Assembly (NCBI GenBank): GCA_902595885.1
Contig: CACJRQ010000001.1
Coordinates: forward strand, 62,001-126,000
Length of the DNA: 64,000 nt
Direction of reading: 5' to 3'
Source: an uncultured Pelagibacteraceae bacterium
Lineage (GTDB): Bacteria; Pseudomonadota; Alphaproteobacteria; Pelagibacterales; Pelagibacteraceae
Position 1 is the stretch's first letter. Every line of letters starts with the position of its first letter. Positions 33,536 through 42,676 of this stretch are shown piece by piece. The translations under genes and the position numbers were made by a program. The notes beneath the pieces were generated by a model, which was not told where the DNA came from, made no database searches, and saw only the letters and a program-made list of their open reading frames with translations.

Positions 33536-34420
33536 ATGAATAATATTAAAGGGATATACGCTGCATCAATGTCAGTATTAAATGAAAACCTGACATTAAA
33601 TATTGATAAAACAATAGACCATGCAGAGATGGTTATTGACCAAGGTTGTCATGGTGCTGCAATCTTTGGAAGTACTGGGCAGGCACAACTTATTCCTATT
33701 TCAGAAAAAATTAATTTATTAAATAAACTTGCTACAAATAAATACAAAGATAAATATTTAATTGGAACTGGCCTTAATTCATTAGGAGATACAATAAATT
33801 TAATGAGAGTAGCCAAATCGTTAAATTTTGAAAAATTCTTAATTATGCCTCCTGCTTATTATTTGTATGGAGACAATGAAGTAATTGATTTTTATAGCAA
33901 AATCGTTGAGGCAATTCCTGAAAGTAAAATTATTCTTTATAATTTTGAAAAATTATGTGGATATAAATTTAGTGTAGAATGTGTCAAAGAACTTGTAAAA
34001 CGATTTCCAAATCAAATAGTTGGAGTAAAAGATAGTTCTTATAATCTTTTTGAAAATTTAAAGTTAGACAATTTTTCTGTTATGCCTGGCTCTGAGTCAA
34101 AGTTGCTAAAAGGACTCGAGCTAGGTTGCTCGGGCATAATTACAGCTACTTGCAATGCTACAGCAGTATTGGCAAGAAAAGTTTATGATGATTTTAGCAA
34201 TGGTACACCCCAAACAGTTAACGAAAAACTTTGTGAAGTTAGAGGGGAGTTTGAAAAGTATAATCTTATTTCTGGGCTTCATACTTTTTATAAAAAAAAG
34301 GAAAGTATATACGAAAATTTATTACCTCCTTTAAGAGTTTTAAATGCTAAAAGTGAAAAAGAACTTATTAACAATTTAGAAAAACTTAACTTTTCAATTA
34401 AATCTTTAATGGCAGCATAA
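33536..34420 (+). CDS. DapA-family aldolase/synthase
   Basis: A 294-residue TIM-barrel enzyme of the DHDPS/N-acetylneuraminate lyase family. The Schiff-base Lys is in IVGVKDSSYN, the catalytic Tyr in ILYNFEK, and the phosphate/carboxylate loop reads GSTGQA instead of the usual GTTGE. It starts AASMSVLNENLTLNIDKT. The altered loop argues against true DapA; a 2-keto-3-deoxy-sugar or related keto-acid aldolase is possible. One base separates it from the methyltransferase gene, but no shared pathway is evident. Confidence 0.75.
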   Translation: MNNIKGIYAASMSVLNENLTLNIDKTIDHAEMVIDQGCHGAAIFGSTGQAQLIPISEKINLLNKLATNKYKDKYLIGTGLNSLGDTINLMRVAKSLNFEKFLIMPPAYYLYGDNEVIDFYSKIVEAIPESKIILYNFEKLCGYKFSVECVKELVKRFPNQIVGVKDSSYNLFENLKLDNFSVMPGSESKLLKGLELGCSGIITATCNATAVLARKVYDDFSNGTPQTVNEKLCEVRGEFEKYNLISGLHTFYKKKESIYENLLPPLRVLNAKSEKELINNLEKLNFSIKSLMAA

Positions 34421-34421
34421 A

Positions 34422-35612
34422 ATGCAATTAGCAAGATTCCTAAACAGTGTTTTTAAGAAAGATGGATTTATATTAGTCGATGCTAATTCTAAAAATTATA
34501 TTATTGGAAATCCAAAAAGTGACAATCCTATTAAAGTTAAAATTTTAAACAAAAATCTTCATTATAAGCTGTTATTTCATCCAGATCTTTATTTTGGAGA
34601 AGCTTATACGGATGGTGAGATAGTTATTGAAAATGGAAGTCTTACTGATTTTCTAGATTTATCATTAATGAATTTTGGAAGAGGGGACTTAAATTTTTTT
34701 AGCTATTTAATCAATAGATTGAGGGGTTCTTATAGATACTTAACTAATTTTAATTTTATTAAAAAATCAAAAATGAATGTTTCGCATCATTACGATATCT
34801 CAGATGATCTTTATGACTTGTTTCTAGATCCTAAAAGACAATACTCTTGTGCTTATTTTAAAAGCGAGACCGACAGTTTAGAAACTGCACAAAACAACAA
34901 AATTCAACATATAATTAAAAAATTAAATATAAAACCAAATCATAAGGTTTTAGACATAGGATGTGGATGGGGTTCACTAGCAATAGATATTGCCAAAAGC
35001 GCAAATTGTGAAGTTACAGGAATAACACTTTCAGAAAACCAATTTAATTATTGCAAAAAAAAAGCGAAGGAACTTAATTTAGAAAATCAATTAAATTTTA
35101 AATTAATGGATTATCGAGAACTTAATGAAAAGTTTGACAGAATAGTTAGTGTTGGAATGTTTGAACATGTAGGTAGAAAATTTTATAAAAAATTTTTTTC
35201 ACAAGTTGAAAAATTATTAAAAGATGATGGTGTATCTTTAATTCATACTATTGGATCTGTAAATCCACCAAGGGACCCACACCCATGGATTACGAAGTAT
35301 ATATTTCCAGGTGGTTACACTCCAAGCTTGAGTGAAGTTACAACGCCAATAGAAAAAGCAGGTTTAATCGTAGCAGATATTGAGGTTTTGAGGATGCATT
35401 ATTCGCATACTCTAAGACATTGGAAAGAAAATTGCCTTAAAAATAAAGAGAAAATAATTCAAATGTTTGACGAAAGATTTTTCAGAATGTGGGAATTTTA
35501 TCTTGCTGGTTGTGAGATGGCATTTAAATGGGGCGATCAAGTTGTATATCAATTTCAATTAACAAAAGATTATTCATCAACTCCAGTTACAAGAGACTAT
35601 ATTTATCAATAA
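34422..35612 (+). CDS. Cyclopropane-fatty-acid synthase-like methyltransferase
   Basis: A 396-residue SAM-dependent enzyme of the CFA synthase family, which modifies unsaturated acyl chains of membrane phospholipids. It has an N-terminal lipid-binding region, then SHHYDISDDLYDLFLD, QYSCAYFKSE, the SAM loop VLDIGCGWGSLAIDIA, and FPGGYTPSLSE. Residues after this (LRHWKENC, FRMWEFYLAGCE) match the family to its end. Related members act on other fatty-acid substrates, so cyclopropanation itself is not certain. Confidence 0.87.
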   Translation: MQLARFLNSVFKKDGFILVDANSKNYIIGNPKSDNPIKVKILNKNLHYKLLFHPDLYFGEAYTDGEIVIENGSLTDFLDLSLMNFGRGDLNFFSYLINRLRGSYRYLTNFNFIKKSKMNVSHHYDISDDLYDLFLDPKRQYSCAYFKSETDSLETAQNNKIQHIIKKLNIKPNHKVLDIGCGWGSLAIDIAKSANCEVTGITLSENQFNYCKKKAKELNLENQLNFKLMDYRELNEKFDRIVSVGMFEHVGRKFYKKFFSQVEKLLKDDGVSLIHTIGSVNPPRDPHPWITKYIFPGGYTPSLSEVTTPIEKAGLIVADIEVLRMHYSHTLRHWKENCLKNKEKIIQMFDERFFRMWEFYLAGCEMAFKWGDQVVYQFQLTKDYSSTPVTRDYIYQ

Positions 35613-35640
35613 ATTATTGATAGATATTAATTTCCTTAAA

Positions 35641-36834
35641 ATGAAAAAAAAGAAAAAAAAGTTAAAAAAAAACGTTTCTAAAAACAAAAATAAACGAAAA
35701 AATAAAAAAACTTTTAAAAAATCAAAAAAAACAAATGTAAAAAAAACAAAAGTAACACGAAAAAAAATTCCAAAAAAAAGTAAAATTAAAAAAACAAAAA
35801 AAGTAATAAAAAAATTTAAATCAATTAAACCAAAGCAAACAGGTTTTCTTTTAAAGTTAATAAATTTTCAAAATTCTTTAAAACCCGAAATAAAGTTTAA
35901 AATAAATTTAGGTTTTGAAAAATATATTCAAGCATTTTTTGACAAAATAGCAGATACAATTTCTCAATACAGAGTGCTTAAAAAGGATGAAGCAAGAAGG
36001 TTAAAATTAGAAAAACAAGAAAAAGAGAGATCAGAAAAGATTGAAATTGCAAAAGAAAAACAAAAAGAGGCTGAATTAAAGGTCAAATTAAAAGAACAGG
36101 CACTAAAAGATGAAATTAGGTTAGAAAAACAAAGAACAAAAGAAATAAAATTATTTTTAAAAAAAGAACAAGCTCTTTTAAGAATTGAACAAGCAGAAAA
36201 ACAAAAGCAATTTTTACAACAATTAAAATTAGATAAGCAAATTGAAAAATTTAGAGTTAGAGAGGTAAAAGAATTAGAAAAATTAGAAAAAATTTCCTTA
36301 AGAGAAAAGAGAGAGGATTATGCCGGCTTACAACAAAGAATAGAAAAACTAAAAGAAAAATATCGAATTATTAGAGATCAAAAAATTAGGGAAAGAGTAG
36401 AGGCTTTAGGAGTAAAAATTCACGGAGACGAAGATAGAGAAACACTTCTACAAAAAGAAAAAGAATATACTTTAGCTAGACAAAAAATTGAGTTTGCTCT
36501 CGAAAGTTTTTACAGAAGTGCTAGTAGCTTAGTATTTCAATTAAACAAAAGACACATAACAAGGCACATGTCTATCTTCAGATGTATAGACAGAAGGTTC
36601 GAAACTGGAGAAATATTTGTTAAGTGGGATGAAGCTTCAGATGATGAGTGGCTTTTGTTAATTTATATAAAAAATAATTCGCCTGATGAAGGAATAGTTA
36701 TTGAAGATAAAACTAACCCAGAAAAAAATATTTCTCATGAATTTAAAAATAATGAAATATTTAAGGCTTCAGATACTATGGTTGACGCACTTACTCAATT
36801 AATCGGAAGAAAAAGAGCCAAAAATATCAATTAA
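35641..36834 (+). CDS. Lys-rich coiled-coil protein, unrecognised
   Basis: A 397-residue protein I do not recognise. The first 65 residues are nearly all Lys with Arg, Asn, Thr and Ser, like histone H1-type tails. A hydrophobic patch follows (TGFLLKLINFQNSL), then a long charged coiled coil (about residues 110-270) rich in EKQ/KEK heptads. The last 110 residues look globular, with ITRHMSIFRCIDRRFETGEIFVKWDE and EWLLLIYIKN. A TTG eight codons earlier is a less likely start. The tail could bind nucleic acid or ribosomes; this is a guess. The next gene, a small membrane protein, is also unrecognised. Confidence 0.7.
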   Translation: MKKKKKKLKKNVSKNKNKRKNKKTFKKSKKTNVKKTKVTRKKIPKKSKIKKTKKVIKKFKSIKPKQTGFLLKLINFQNSLKPEIKFKINLGFEKYIQAFFDKIADTISQYRVLKKDEARRLKLEKQEKERSEKIEIAKEKQKEAELKVKLKEQALKDEIRLEKQRTKEIKLFLKKEQALLRIEQAEKQKQFLQQLKLDKQIEKFRVREVKELEKLEKISLREKREDYAGLQQRIEKLKEKYRIIRDQKIRERVEALGVKIHGDEDRETLLQKEKEYTLARQKIEFALESFYRSASSLVFQLNKRHITRHMSIFRCIDRRFETGEIFVKWDEASDDEWLLLIYIKNNSPDEGIVIEDKTNPEKNISHEFKNNEIFKASDTMVDALTQLIGRKRAKNIN

Positions 36835-36864
36835 ATTATCTTAAATTATTAAGTATCATTTAGA

Positions 36865-37158
36865 ATGTTATTTTCATCTGCATTAATGATAATTTTATAT
36901 TTAGTATTTAGATATGTTCTTGCATGGATAAGATATTTTAACAGTCTTGACTCTAGATTAGGCCAATCAACATGGCGATGGAGTTATGATTATCCAGTTA
37001 TAGGTGAAAGAGATATCTCAGATCTTGATGATAAAACTTTTGTTAGACTGAGAAGAAAAAGAAATAGAGTTATAACTCTAATGTACTCAATTTTATTAAT
37101 TATGTTCTTGTTATCCATGTCTTTACTCAGTGAATTTTTAATATTTTTCTTAACTTAG
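36865..37158 (+). CDS. Small membrane protein, unrecognised
   Basis: A 97-residue protein with a hydrophobic helix at residues 2-22, a middle soluble part (SRLGQSTWRWSYDYPVIGERDISDLDDKTF) with a basic run RLRRKRNRV, and a second hydrophobic stretch at 70-96. Two membrane spans with a polar loop are likely. It lies 30 bases after the Lys-rich coiled-coil gene and may be co-transcribed. It converges on the DCC-family gene with a 9-base overlap. No family recognised. Confidence 0.65.
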   Translation: MLFSSALMIILYLVFRYVLAWIRYFNSLDSRLGQSTWRWSYDYPVIGERDISDLDDKTFVRLRRKRNRVITLMYSILLIMFLLSMSLLSEFLIFFLT

Positions 37159-37503
37159 TTTTTTAAGTTGTTTTTTATTTTTTAAATATAAAAAAAAGGC
37201 AATTATCTCATAACCATATTTAAAGATTGTGAAAATTATTGGTAGTTTGAAAAATTTATATAAAAATTTATATTTTGGAATTTTTTTCCAAACATAAAGA
37301 AATGCCTCTGCACCTTGAATAATTTTACCATTCTCCTTAACATGTAATCTTCTTAATAATTCTTTATCATTTCTAGATGTTTCTTTTTCAGCATCTGAGT
37401 TATTTGTTATATCTATCCAGTCAATATCTTTGATATTTTCTTTTTTATATAAGTTAATTTCTGATCTACAGATTTTACAAGAGTTATTAAAAAATACTTT
37501 CAT
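37150..37503 (-). CDS. DCC-family (DUF393) thiol-disulfide oxidoreductase-like protein
   Basis: A 117-residue protein beginning VFFNNSCKICRSEINLYKK, where CKIC is a CxxC redox motif and the preceding acidic/polar residues match the DUF393 (DCC) pattern. The middle IDWIDITN and QGAEAFLYVWKKIPKYKFLYK also fit the family, and the C-terminal part is hydrophobic. The family is thioredoxin-like; its physiological role is unclear. Single gene on its strand, divergent from tldD over 85 bases. Confidence 0.8.
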   Translation of the reverse strand: MKVFFNNSCKICRSEINLYKKENIKDIDWIDITNNSDAEKETSRNDKELLRRLHVKENGKIIQGAEAFLYVWKKIPKYKFLYKFFKLPIIFTIFKYGYEIIAFFLYLKNKKQLKKLS

Positions 37504-37588
37504 TTAACAATAATTAACTTTTAGTGATAAATTGTACATGCGTAAAATGATCAGTTGAAAATTATCAACAAACCACTATTTAAGATGG

Positions 37589-39001
37589 ATGAGTAATTTC
37601 TTTAACAAATCTGATTTAACAAGACAAGATGCAGATAAAATAGTATCTGAAACACTAAATAATTGTGATGATGGTGAGCTTTATTTAGAGGAGTCTAAAT
37701 CAGAGTCAATTTTGTTAGATGACAATAAAATAAAAAGCTCAAATTATAGTTCTGATTTAGGATTTGGCTTCAGAGCTATTTCAAACGAGGTTGTTGCCTA
37801 TTCATATTCAAACGAAATATCAAAAGATTCACTAAAAAACTCCTCAGAAAATCTTAAATCAACTCTTAAATCAATTAAAGGCACATATAATTATGAAATT
37901 CCAAAATCTAACAAAAAATTTTATGAAGATATTAATCCAATTGAACAAAAAACTTTAGACTCGAAATTAGAAGTTTTAAATAAAGTAAATGATTTTTTAA
38001 GAAAAAAAGATGGATCAGTAAAACAAGTGACTGCTAGTTTTGCTGGAGAACAAAAATCAATTGAAATTATTCGATCAGGTGGAGAAGCACTCACCGATGT
38101 ACGTCCATTAATTAGATTTAATGTCTCTGTAATGTTGGAAAAAAATGGAAGAAAAGAAACGGGAGTATATGGAATTGGTGGCAGACAATCTTATGACGAT
38201 TATTTAAAAAATGATAATTGGAAGAATGTTTGTGAAGAGGCTTTTAGAATTGCATCAGTAAATTTAGAGAGCAAACCAGCACCTGCTGGTGAGATGAAAG
38301 TGGTCTTAGGACCTGGTTGGCCTGCTATATTAATTCATGAAGCAATTGGTCACGGTCTAGAAGGAGATTTTAATAGAAAAAAAACATCAGCATTTCATGA
38401 TCTTATTGGAGAAAAAGTTGCAAGTGAGGGAGTAACAATTGTTGATGATGGTACGATAGATAATAGAAGAGGCAGTTTAACTATTGATGATGAGGGAACA
38501 CCAACTGAGCGAACAGTTTTAATTGAAAATGGTATTCTTAAAAATTTTATGCAAGACAGGCACAATGCAAGATTAATGAATACAAGATCTACTGGATCTG
38601 GAAGAAGAGAAAATTATAGACATATTGTTTTGCCAAGAATGAGAAATACAATGATGTTAAGTGGCAATCAAACTCAAGATGAAATGATCAAATCTGTTGA
38701 TAAAGGAATTTTTGCAGTAAGTTTTGGAGGTGGCCAGGTGGATATCACATCTGGAAAATTTGTATTTAATTGTACTGAGGCTTACGAAATAAATAATGGT
38801 AAAATTGGATCTCCAATTAAAGGTGCAACACTTATTGGTGATGGACCATCAATACTTAAAGAGGTATCGATGGTAGGAAACGATATGATGTTAGACCCAG
38901 GCATAGGAACTTGTGGAAAAGCAGGGCAAGGAGTTCCTGTGGGAGTTGCTCAACCTTCAATTTTGATCGATAAAATGACAGTTGGTGGAACAAAACTTTA
39001 A
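37589..39001 (+). CDS. tldD: Metalloprotease TldD
   Basis: The catalytic subunit of the TldD/TldE heterodimer, a zinc protease that trims unfolded peptides and matures some peptide natural products. The 470-residue protein carries the HExxxH motif (HEAIGHGLEGD) and the C-terminal GTCGKAGQGVPVGVAQPS segment, both diagnostic. It is followed six bases later by tldE, its obligate partner, so both are made together. Confidence 0.96.
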   Translation: MSNFFNKSDLTRQDADKIVSETLNNCDDGELYLEESKSESILLDDNKIKSSNYSSDLGFGFRAISNEVVAYSYSNEISKDSLKNSSENLKSTLKSIKGTYNYEIPKSNKKFYEDINPIEQKTLDSKLEVLNKVNDFLRKKDGSVKQVTASFAGEQKSIEIIRSGGEALTDVRPLIRFNVSVMLEKNGRKETGVYGIGGRQSYDDYLKNDNWKNVCEEAFRIASVNLESKPAPAGEMKVVLGPGWPAILIHEAIGHGLEGDFNRKKTSAFHDLIGEKVASEGVTIVDDGTIDNRRGSLTIDDEGTPTERTVLIENGILKNFMQDRHNARLMNTRSTGSGRRENYRHIVLPRMRNTMMLSGNQTQDEMIKSVDKGIFAVSFGGGQVDITSGKFVFNCTEAYEINNGKIGSPIKGATLIGDGPSILKEVSMVGNDMMLDPGIGTCGKAGQGVPVGVAQPSILIDKMTVGGTKL

Positions 39002-39007
39002 ATAATT

Positions 39008-40324
39008 ATGGTTAAGGATCAAGAATTTCTAAAATCTAAAGCCTCATATTGTTTAGATTTGGCAAAAAAAATGGGAGCAACTGATGCAAGTGTTACAGTT
39101 GGTCACTCAATTTCAGAAACAGTTAATTTTAGAAATAAATCCCTAGAAGCTTCAGATAGATCAGATGGATTGGCATTAAGTATAGAAACTTATTTAGGTA
39201 AAAGAAGATCATCAATTTCATCATCAAATTTACTTGATGAAAATATAAAAACTTTAATTGAAAAGTGCTTTGAAACTACAAAAATTACACCAGAGGATGA
39301 ATTTAATTCTTTGCCTGATAAAAATTTATTAGCCAAACAAATTAGTAGTCTTAATTTGTATGATGAAACAAGATTCGAAAACGATAAAAAAATAAAATAT
39401 TTAAAAGATTTAGAGGAGTCTGCTTCATCAAATAATCAAATCATAAATACTGAATCTAGTTTCACTGAAAATAAATCAAATTTTATATTAGCAAATAGTG
39501 ACGGTTTTTGTGACGGTTATAAAACTTCTTCTTTTGCGGCCTCTTGTGTAACAGTTGCAAAAGACAAAAATAGCATGGAAAGAGACTACGAGTTTTTTAG
39601 CAAACGTCATTTGTCTGATATTAAGCAAGCAACAGATCTCGGAAATAAAGCCGCCAAGCAAACTATTAGAAAATTGAGCCCTAAAAAAATTGGAAGTGAG
39701 AAGATTAGCATAATTTTTGATAAAAGAATTTCAAAGGGAATGTTAAGTACTTTTGCAAGCGCAATATCTGCCTCCGCGATTGCAAGAGGTACTTCATTTT
39801 TAAAGGATAAAATTGATGAACAGGTTTTTGCTAATTCGATAAATGTAATTGATAAACCCGATATTATTAAAGGAATGGGTTCTCAAAACTTTGATTCAGA
39901 GGGTGTAAATTCAAATACACTACAACTTATAAAGGATGGAATACTTAAAAATTATCTTGTCGACACATACAATGGAAAAAAACTAAATTTAAAATCAAAT
40001 GGAAGAAGTGGTGGAACTACCAATTTATATTTTGAAAAAGGAAATATAAGCTATGAGGATCTTATGAAAAAAAATTCAAGAAGTCTATATATTACCGAAA
40101 CTATTGGTCATGGATCTAATATTGTAACTGGAGATTATTCAGTAGGTGCAACTGGTTTTTTAGTTGAAGATGGAGAATTTAAATATCCTGTTAATGAAAT
40201 AACAATTGCTGGTAACTTTAAGGATATGTTCAAAAATATTATTTTAGCTAATGATTTAGAATTCGAATATTCAGTCAATTCACCAACTATGATGATAGAA
40301 GGCATGACTGTTGCAGGAAAATGA
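39008..40324 (+). CDS. pmbA: Metalloprotease partner TldE (PmbA)
   Basis: The non-catalytic half of the TldD/TldE protease, 438 residues, lacking the HExxxH motif as expected. Family segments include DGLALSIETYLG, FDKRISKGMLSTFASAIS, NYLVDTYNGKKLN and the glycine-rich GHGSNIVTGDYSVGATGF near the C-terminus. The stop overlaps the next start by 4 bases (ATGA). Six bases from tldD. Confidence 0.94.
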   Translation: MVKDQEFLKSKASYCLDLAKKMGATDASVTVGHSISETVNFRNKSLEASDRSDGLALSIETYLGKRRSSISSSNLLDENIKTLIEKCFETTKITPEDEFNSLPDKNLLAKQISSLNLYDETRFENDKKIKYLKDLEESASSNNQIINTESSFTENKSNFILANSDGFCDGYKTSSFAASCVTVAKDKNSMERDYEFFSKRHLSDIKQATDLGNKAAKQTIRKLSPKKIGSEKISIIFDKRISKGMLSTFASAISASAIARGTSFLKDKIDEQVFANSINVIDKPDIIKGMGSQNFDSEGVNSNTLQLIKDGILKNYLVDTYNGKKLNLKSNGRSGGTTNLYFEKGNISYEDLMKKNSRSLYITETIGHGSNIVTGDYSVGATGFLVEDGEFKYPVNEITIAGNFKDMFKNIILANDLEFEYSVNSPTMMIEGMTVAGK

Positions 40325-41292
40325 GTAGTTATTGTGTAATTGGCTCTGGAATTTCTGGAGCAACAATAGCTAATTTGTTAAGTAAAAAAAATTCTGTACA
40401 CATTTATGACAAAGCTCGAGGTCCAGGTGGTAGATCTTCTTTTAAAAGATTAAATAAGACAAAAGGATTTGATCACGGGGCACAATATATTTCTCCAAAA
40501 ACAATTCAATTTAAAAAATTTATTACAAATTTACGTAAAAAAAAAATTCTTAAAAAATGGGGTGGCAAACATGTTTTTTTACATAAGTTAAAAAAAGAAA
40601 ATATAAATCATGTTAAAATAATTGGCAGCAAAGGCAACAATGATATTAGCAAACATTTAATAAAGAATATAAATTGTAATTTTCAAAGTGAGTTAGAGAA
40701 GATTAAATTTGTAAACAAAAAATGGAAGCTAGTCTTTAAGAATAATAAAACAAAATATTATGATAAATTAGTATTAACTTGCCCATTCCCGCAATTAAAA
40801 AAATTATCAAAAAAAATTATAAAAAATCCGTTTATCAAGCAAAAAATTAAAATGGATGCAAATATTACAGTTATGATTGAAATAAAAAAAACAAATAAAA
40901 ACATATCAAGTTACTTATTTGATGACAAAATTTTAGGCTGGGCTGCTAAAGAAAATAGTAAAAAAAGATTTAAAAGTAATAATGATTTATGGACTTTACA
41001 AAGCACAAATCTATGGGCAAATAAGAAAATAAATAAAAATAGAGAAAATAAAGAAAAAAATTCAAAGATTTTGATTGATCGATTTTTTAAACTTACTGGA
41101 ATTAAAAAAACAAAAATATTAACTACATTAAATCATGGTTGGAAATATTCTTCAAATTCTAGATCTTTAAAAGTTAAAAGTTATTGGAATACTAAATTAA
41201 ATTTAGGTGTGTGTGCAGATTGGTTTGTAGGTCCTAGAGTAGAGGCTGGATGGATAAGTGCAAATGATCTTTATAAAAAAATTAATAAATAA
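40321..41292 (+). CDS. FAD/NAD(P)-binding flavoprotein, renalase-like
   Basis: A 323-residue protein with an N-terminal dinucleotide fold (VIGSGISGATIANLLS), the flavin-binding KARGPGGRSS, and FDHGAQYIS, typical of the renalase/amine-oxidase-like group COG3380. The C-terminal part has CADWFVGPRVEAGWISAND, where the family closes the FAD site. The likely role is oxidation of a small amine or repair of a reduced cofactor isomer; substrate unknown. It overlaps pmbA by 4 bases. Confidence 0.78.
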   Translation: MSSYCVIGSGISGATIANLLSKKNSVHIYDKARGPGGRSSFKRLNKTKGFDHGAQYISPKTIQFKKFITNLRKKKILKKWGGKHVFLHKLKKENINHVKIIGSKGNNDISKHLIKNINCNFQSELEKIKFVNKKWKLVFKNNKTKYYDKLVLTCPFPQLKKLSKKIIKNPFIKQKIKMDANITVMIEIKKTNKNISSYLFDDKILGWAAKENSKKRFKSNNDLWTLQSTNLWANKKINKNRENKEKNSKILIDRFFKLTGIKKTKILTTLNHGWKYSSNSRSLKVKSYWNTKLNLGVCADWFVGPRVEAGWISANDLYKKINK

Positions 41293-41294
41293 TT

Positions 41295-41975
41295 TTATTT
41301 AAGATTTTTTAAACGATATTCCCAATTTCCCATTCTCTCATATGTAACTTTGACAATAACCAAAGTTTTTTTATCAAGCCAAATGTCAAAATTTAATTGT
41401 TTATCTTCAGGAAGAGACATATCTTTAGATGTAAGTTTGAAATGATCTGCTTCGTATTGTTTACCATTAATTGAAATATTTTCTTTACCAATAAAAGTAA
41501 CTATTTGTTCTTTTATACTTCCAGAAATAGGACTTATTTGGCTTTCTGCTTGTAAAATTCTATGACTCCACCAATTTCCAATAATATTTTTTATAGAAGC
41601 TTCACCTGAATATGAAGATCCCTTAATGTCAAACTTTTTATTATTTTTATCCAGTTTTAAGTTTACAAATTTTTCTTTTTTATTTTGAAGTGTCTTTGAT
41701 TGAAAAGATATTAAATTATCTTTTAAATAAATTTCTTCCCCATATCCCTCTACTTTAAATATTGTTGCAGATAGTAATTTTACCTCAAATTTATATTGAT
41801 TTTTTACTATCGTTTTTTTACCGTCTCTTTTAAAAAAATAATTGTTATACCCAATTACTTCATCATTTCTTAAGATCTCCATTTCTATTTTATCAAATTT
41901 GTTATAATGACCAATATGAGCTAAAGAAATTGATGAGAAAAATACAACAAGTAAAATAACTGCAAACCTTTTCAT
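41295..41975 (-). CDS. Secreted DUF6134-like protein
   Basis: A 226-residue exported protein with a signal peptide to about residue 19 (VILLVVFFSSISLA). The mature protein is beta-rich: MEILRNDEVIGYNNYFF, then KVEGYGEEIYLKDN, NWWSHRILQAESQISPISGSIKE and a final VIVKVTYERMGNWEYRLK. This layout resembles DUF6134 periplasmic proteins, built around a beta-structure possibly binding hydrophobic ligands. It stands alone on its strand, two bases from the convergent flavoprotein. Function unknown. Confidence 0.6.
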   Translation of the reverse strand: MKRFAVILLVVFFSSISLAHIGHYNKFDKIEMEILRNDEVIGYNNYFFKRDGKKTIVKNQYKFEVKLLSATIFKVEGYGEEIYLKDNLISFQSKTLQNKKEKFVNLKLDKNNKKFDIKGSSYSGEASIKNIIGNWWSHRILQAESQISPISGSIKEQIVTFIGKENISINGKQYEADHFKLTSKDMSLPEDKQLNFDIWLDKKTLVIVKVTYERMGNWEYRLKNLK

Positions 41976-42028
41976 TTGTTAGTTACAATATAAAAATTTT
42001 TCATTAATAGATATAGTTTATTACAATT

Positions 42029-42676
42029 ATGTTTTTAAAAATTAAAAAAATTCCAAAAGTAAAATGGAGCTCAGAAAAACCATTTAATTTTAAACCAAAG
42101 TTTTCTACATTCTTTTTCTTATGTTTTGGTTTGTCTTTATTTGGGTTAGGTGAAGGATTGTTAATTGTTTCATTCACAGGAGCCTCTCCTTGGAGTGTTT
42201 TAGCTCAAGGTATTTCCTTAAATGTTAATTTAAGTATTGGAACTATTACATTATTAATAAGTATTGCTGTTTTAATTTTATGGATACCTCTTGGGCAAAG
42301 ACCAGGCATGGGTACAATATTTAATGCTCTGATAATTGCAATTATGATTGATATTTGTATCAAGTATGTTCCAACACCACAAAATTATATTCATCAATTA
42401 TTATTAGCTGTAATTTCTGTTATGATGGTTGGAATAGGTGGTGGTATTTACTTAATATCAAATTTAGGAGCCGGTCCAAGAGATGGACTAATGATAGGAT
42501 TACAAAAATTAACTAATTTTCCTATAGCTGTTGTAAGAGCAACATTAGAAATTTCAGTTGTTAGTATTGGATGGTATTTAGGAGGAACAGTAGGGATTGG
42601 AACATTATTGTTTGCATTTGGTATAGGCCCATGTGTTGCTTTAGGACTTTATTTAGTTGATAAAACTTTTGATTAG
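42029..42676 (+). CDS. YczE/YitT-like inner-membrane protein
   Basis: A 215-residue protein with about five hydrophobic helices after a short charged N-terminus. GLSLFGLGEGLLIVSFTGASPWSVLAQGIS and LISNLGAGPRDGLMIGLQ are the two glycine-rich segments typical of the YczE family (pattern GAxPWxxL and GAGPRDGL). These are uncharacterised membrane proteins sometimes linked to transporters. It overlaps the end of typA by 4 bases, convergently. Confidence 0.8.
   Translation: MFLKIKKIPKVKWSSEKPFNFKPKFSTFFFLCFGLSLFGLGEGLLIVSFTGASPWSVLAQGISLNVNLSIGTITLLISIAVLILWIPLGQRPGMGTIFNALIIAIMIDICIKYVPTPQNYIHQLLLAVISVMMVGIGGGIYLISNLGAGPRDGLMIGLQKLTNFPIAVVRATLEISVVSIGWYLGGTVGIGTLLFAFGIGPCVALGLYLVDKTFD

Noticed and set aside
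35641..35830. A long A-rich tract that might be a repeat or origin region
   Set aside because: It is in frame and encodes the Lys-rich N-terminus of the coiled-coil protein; the period is codon-like.
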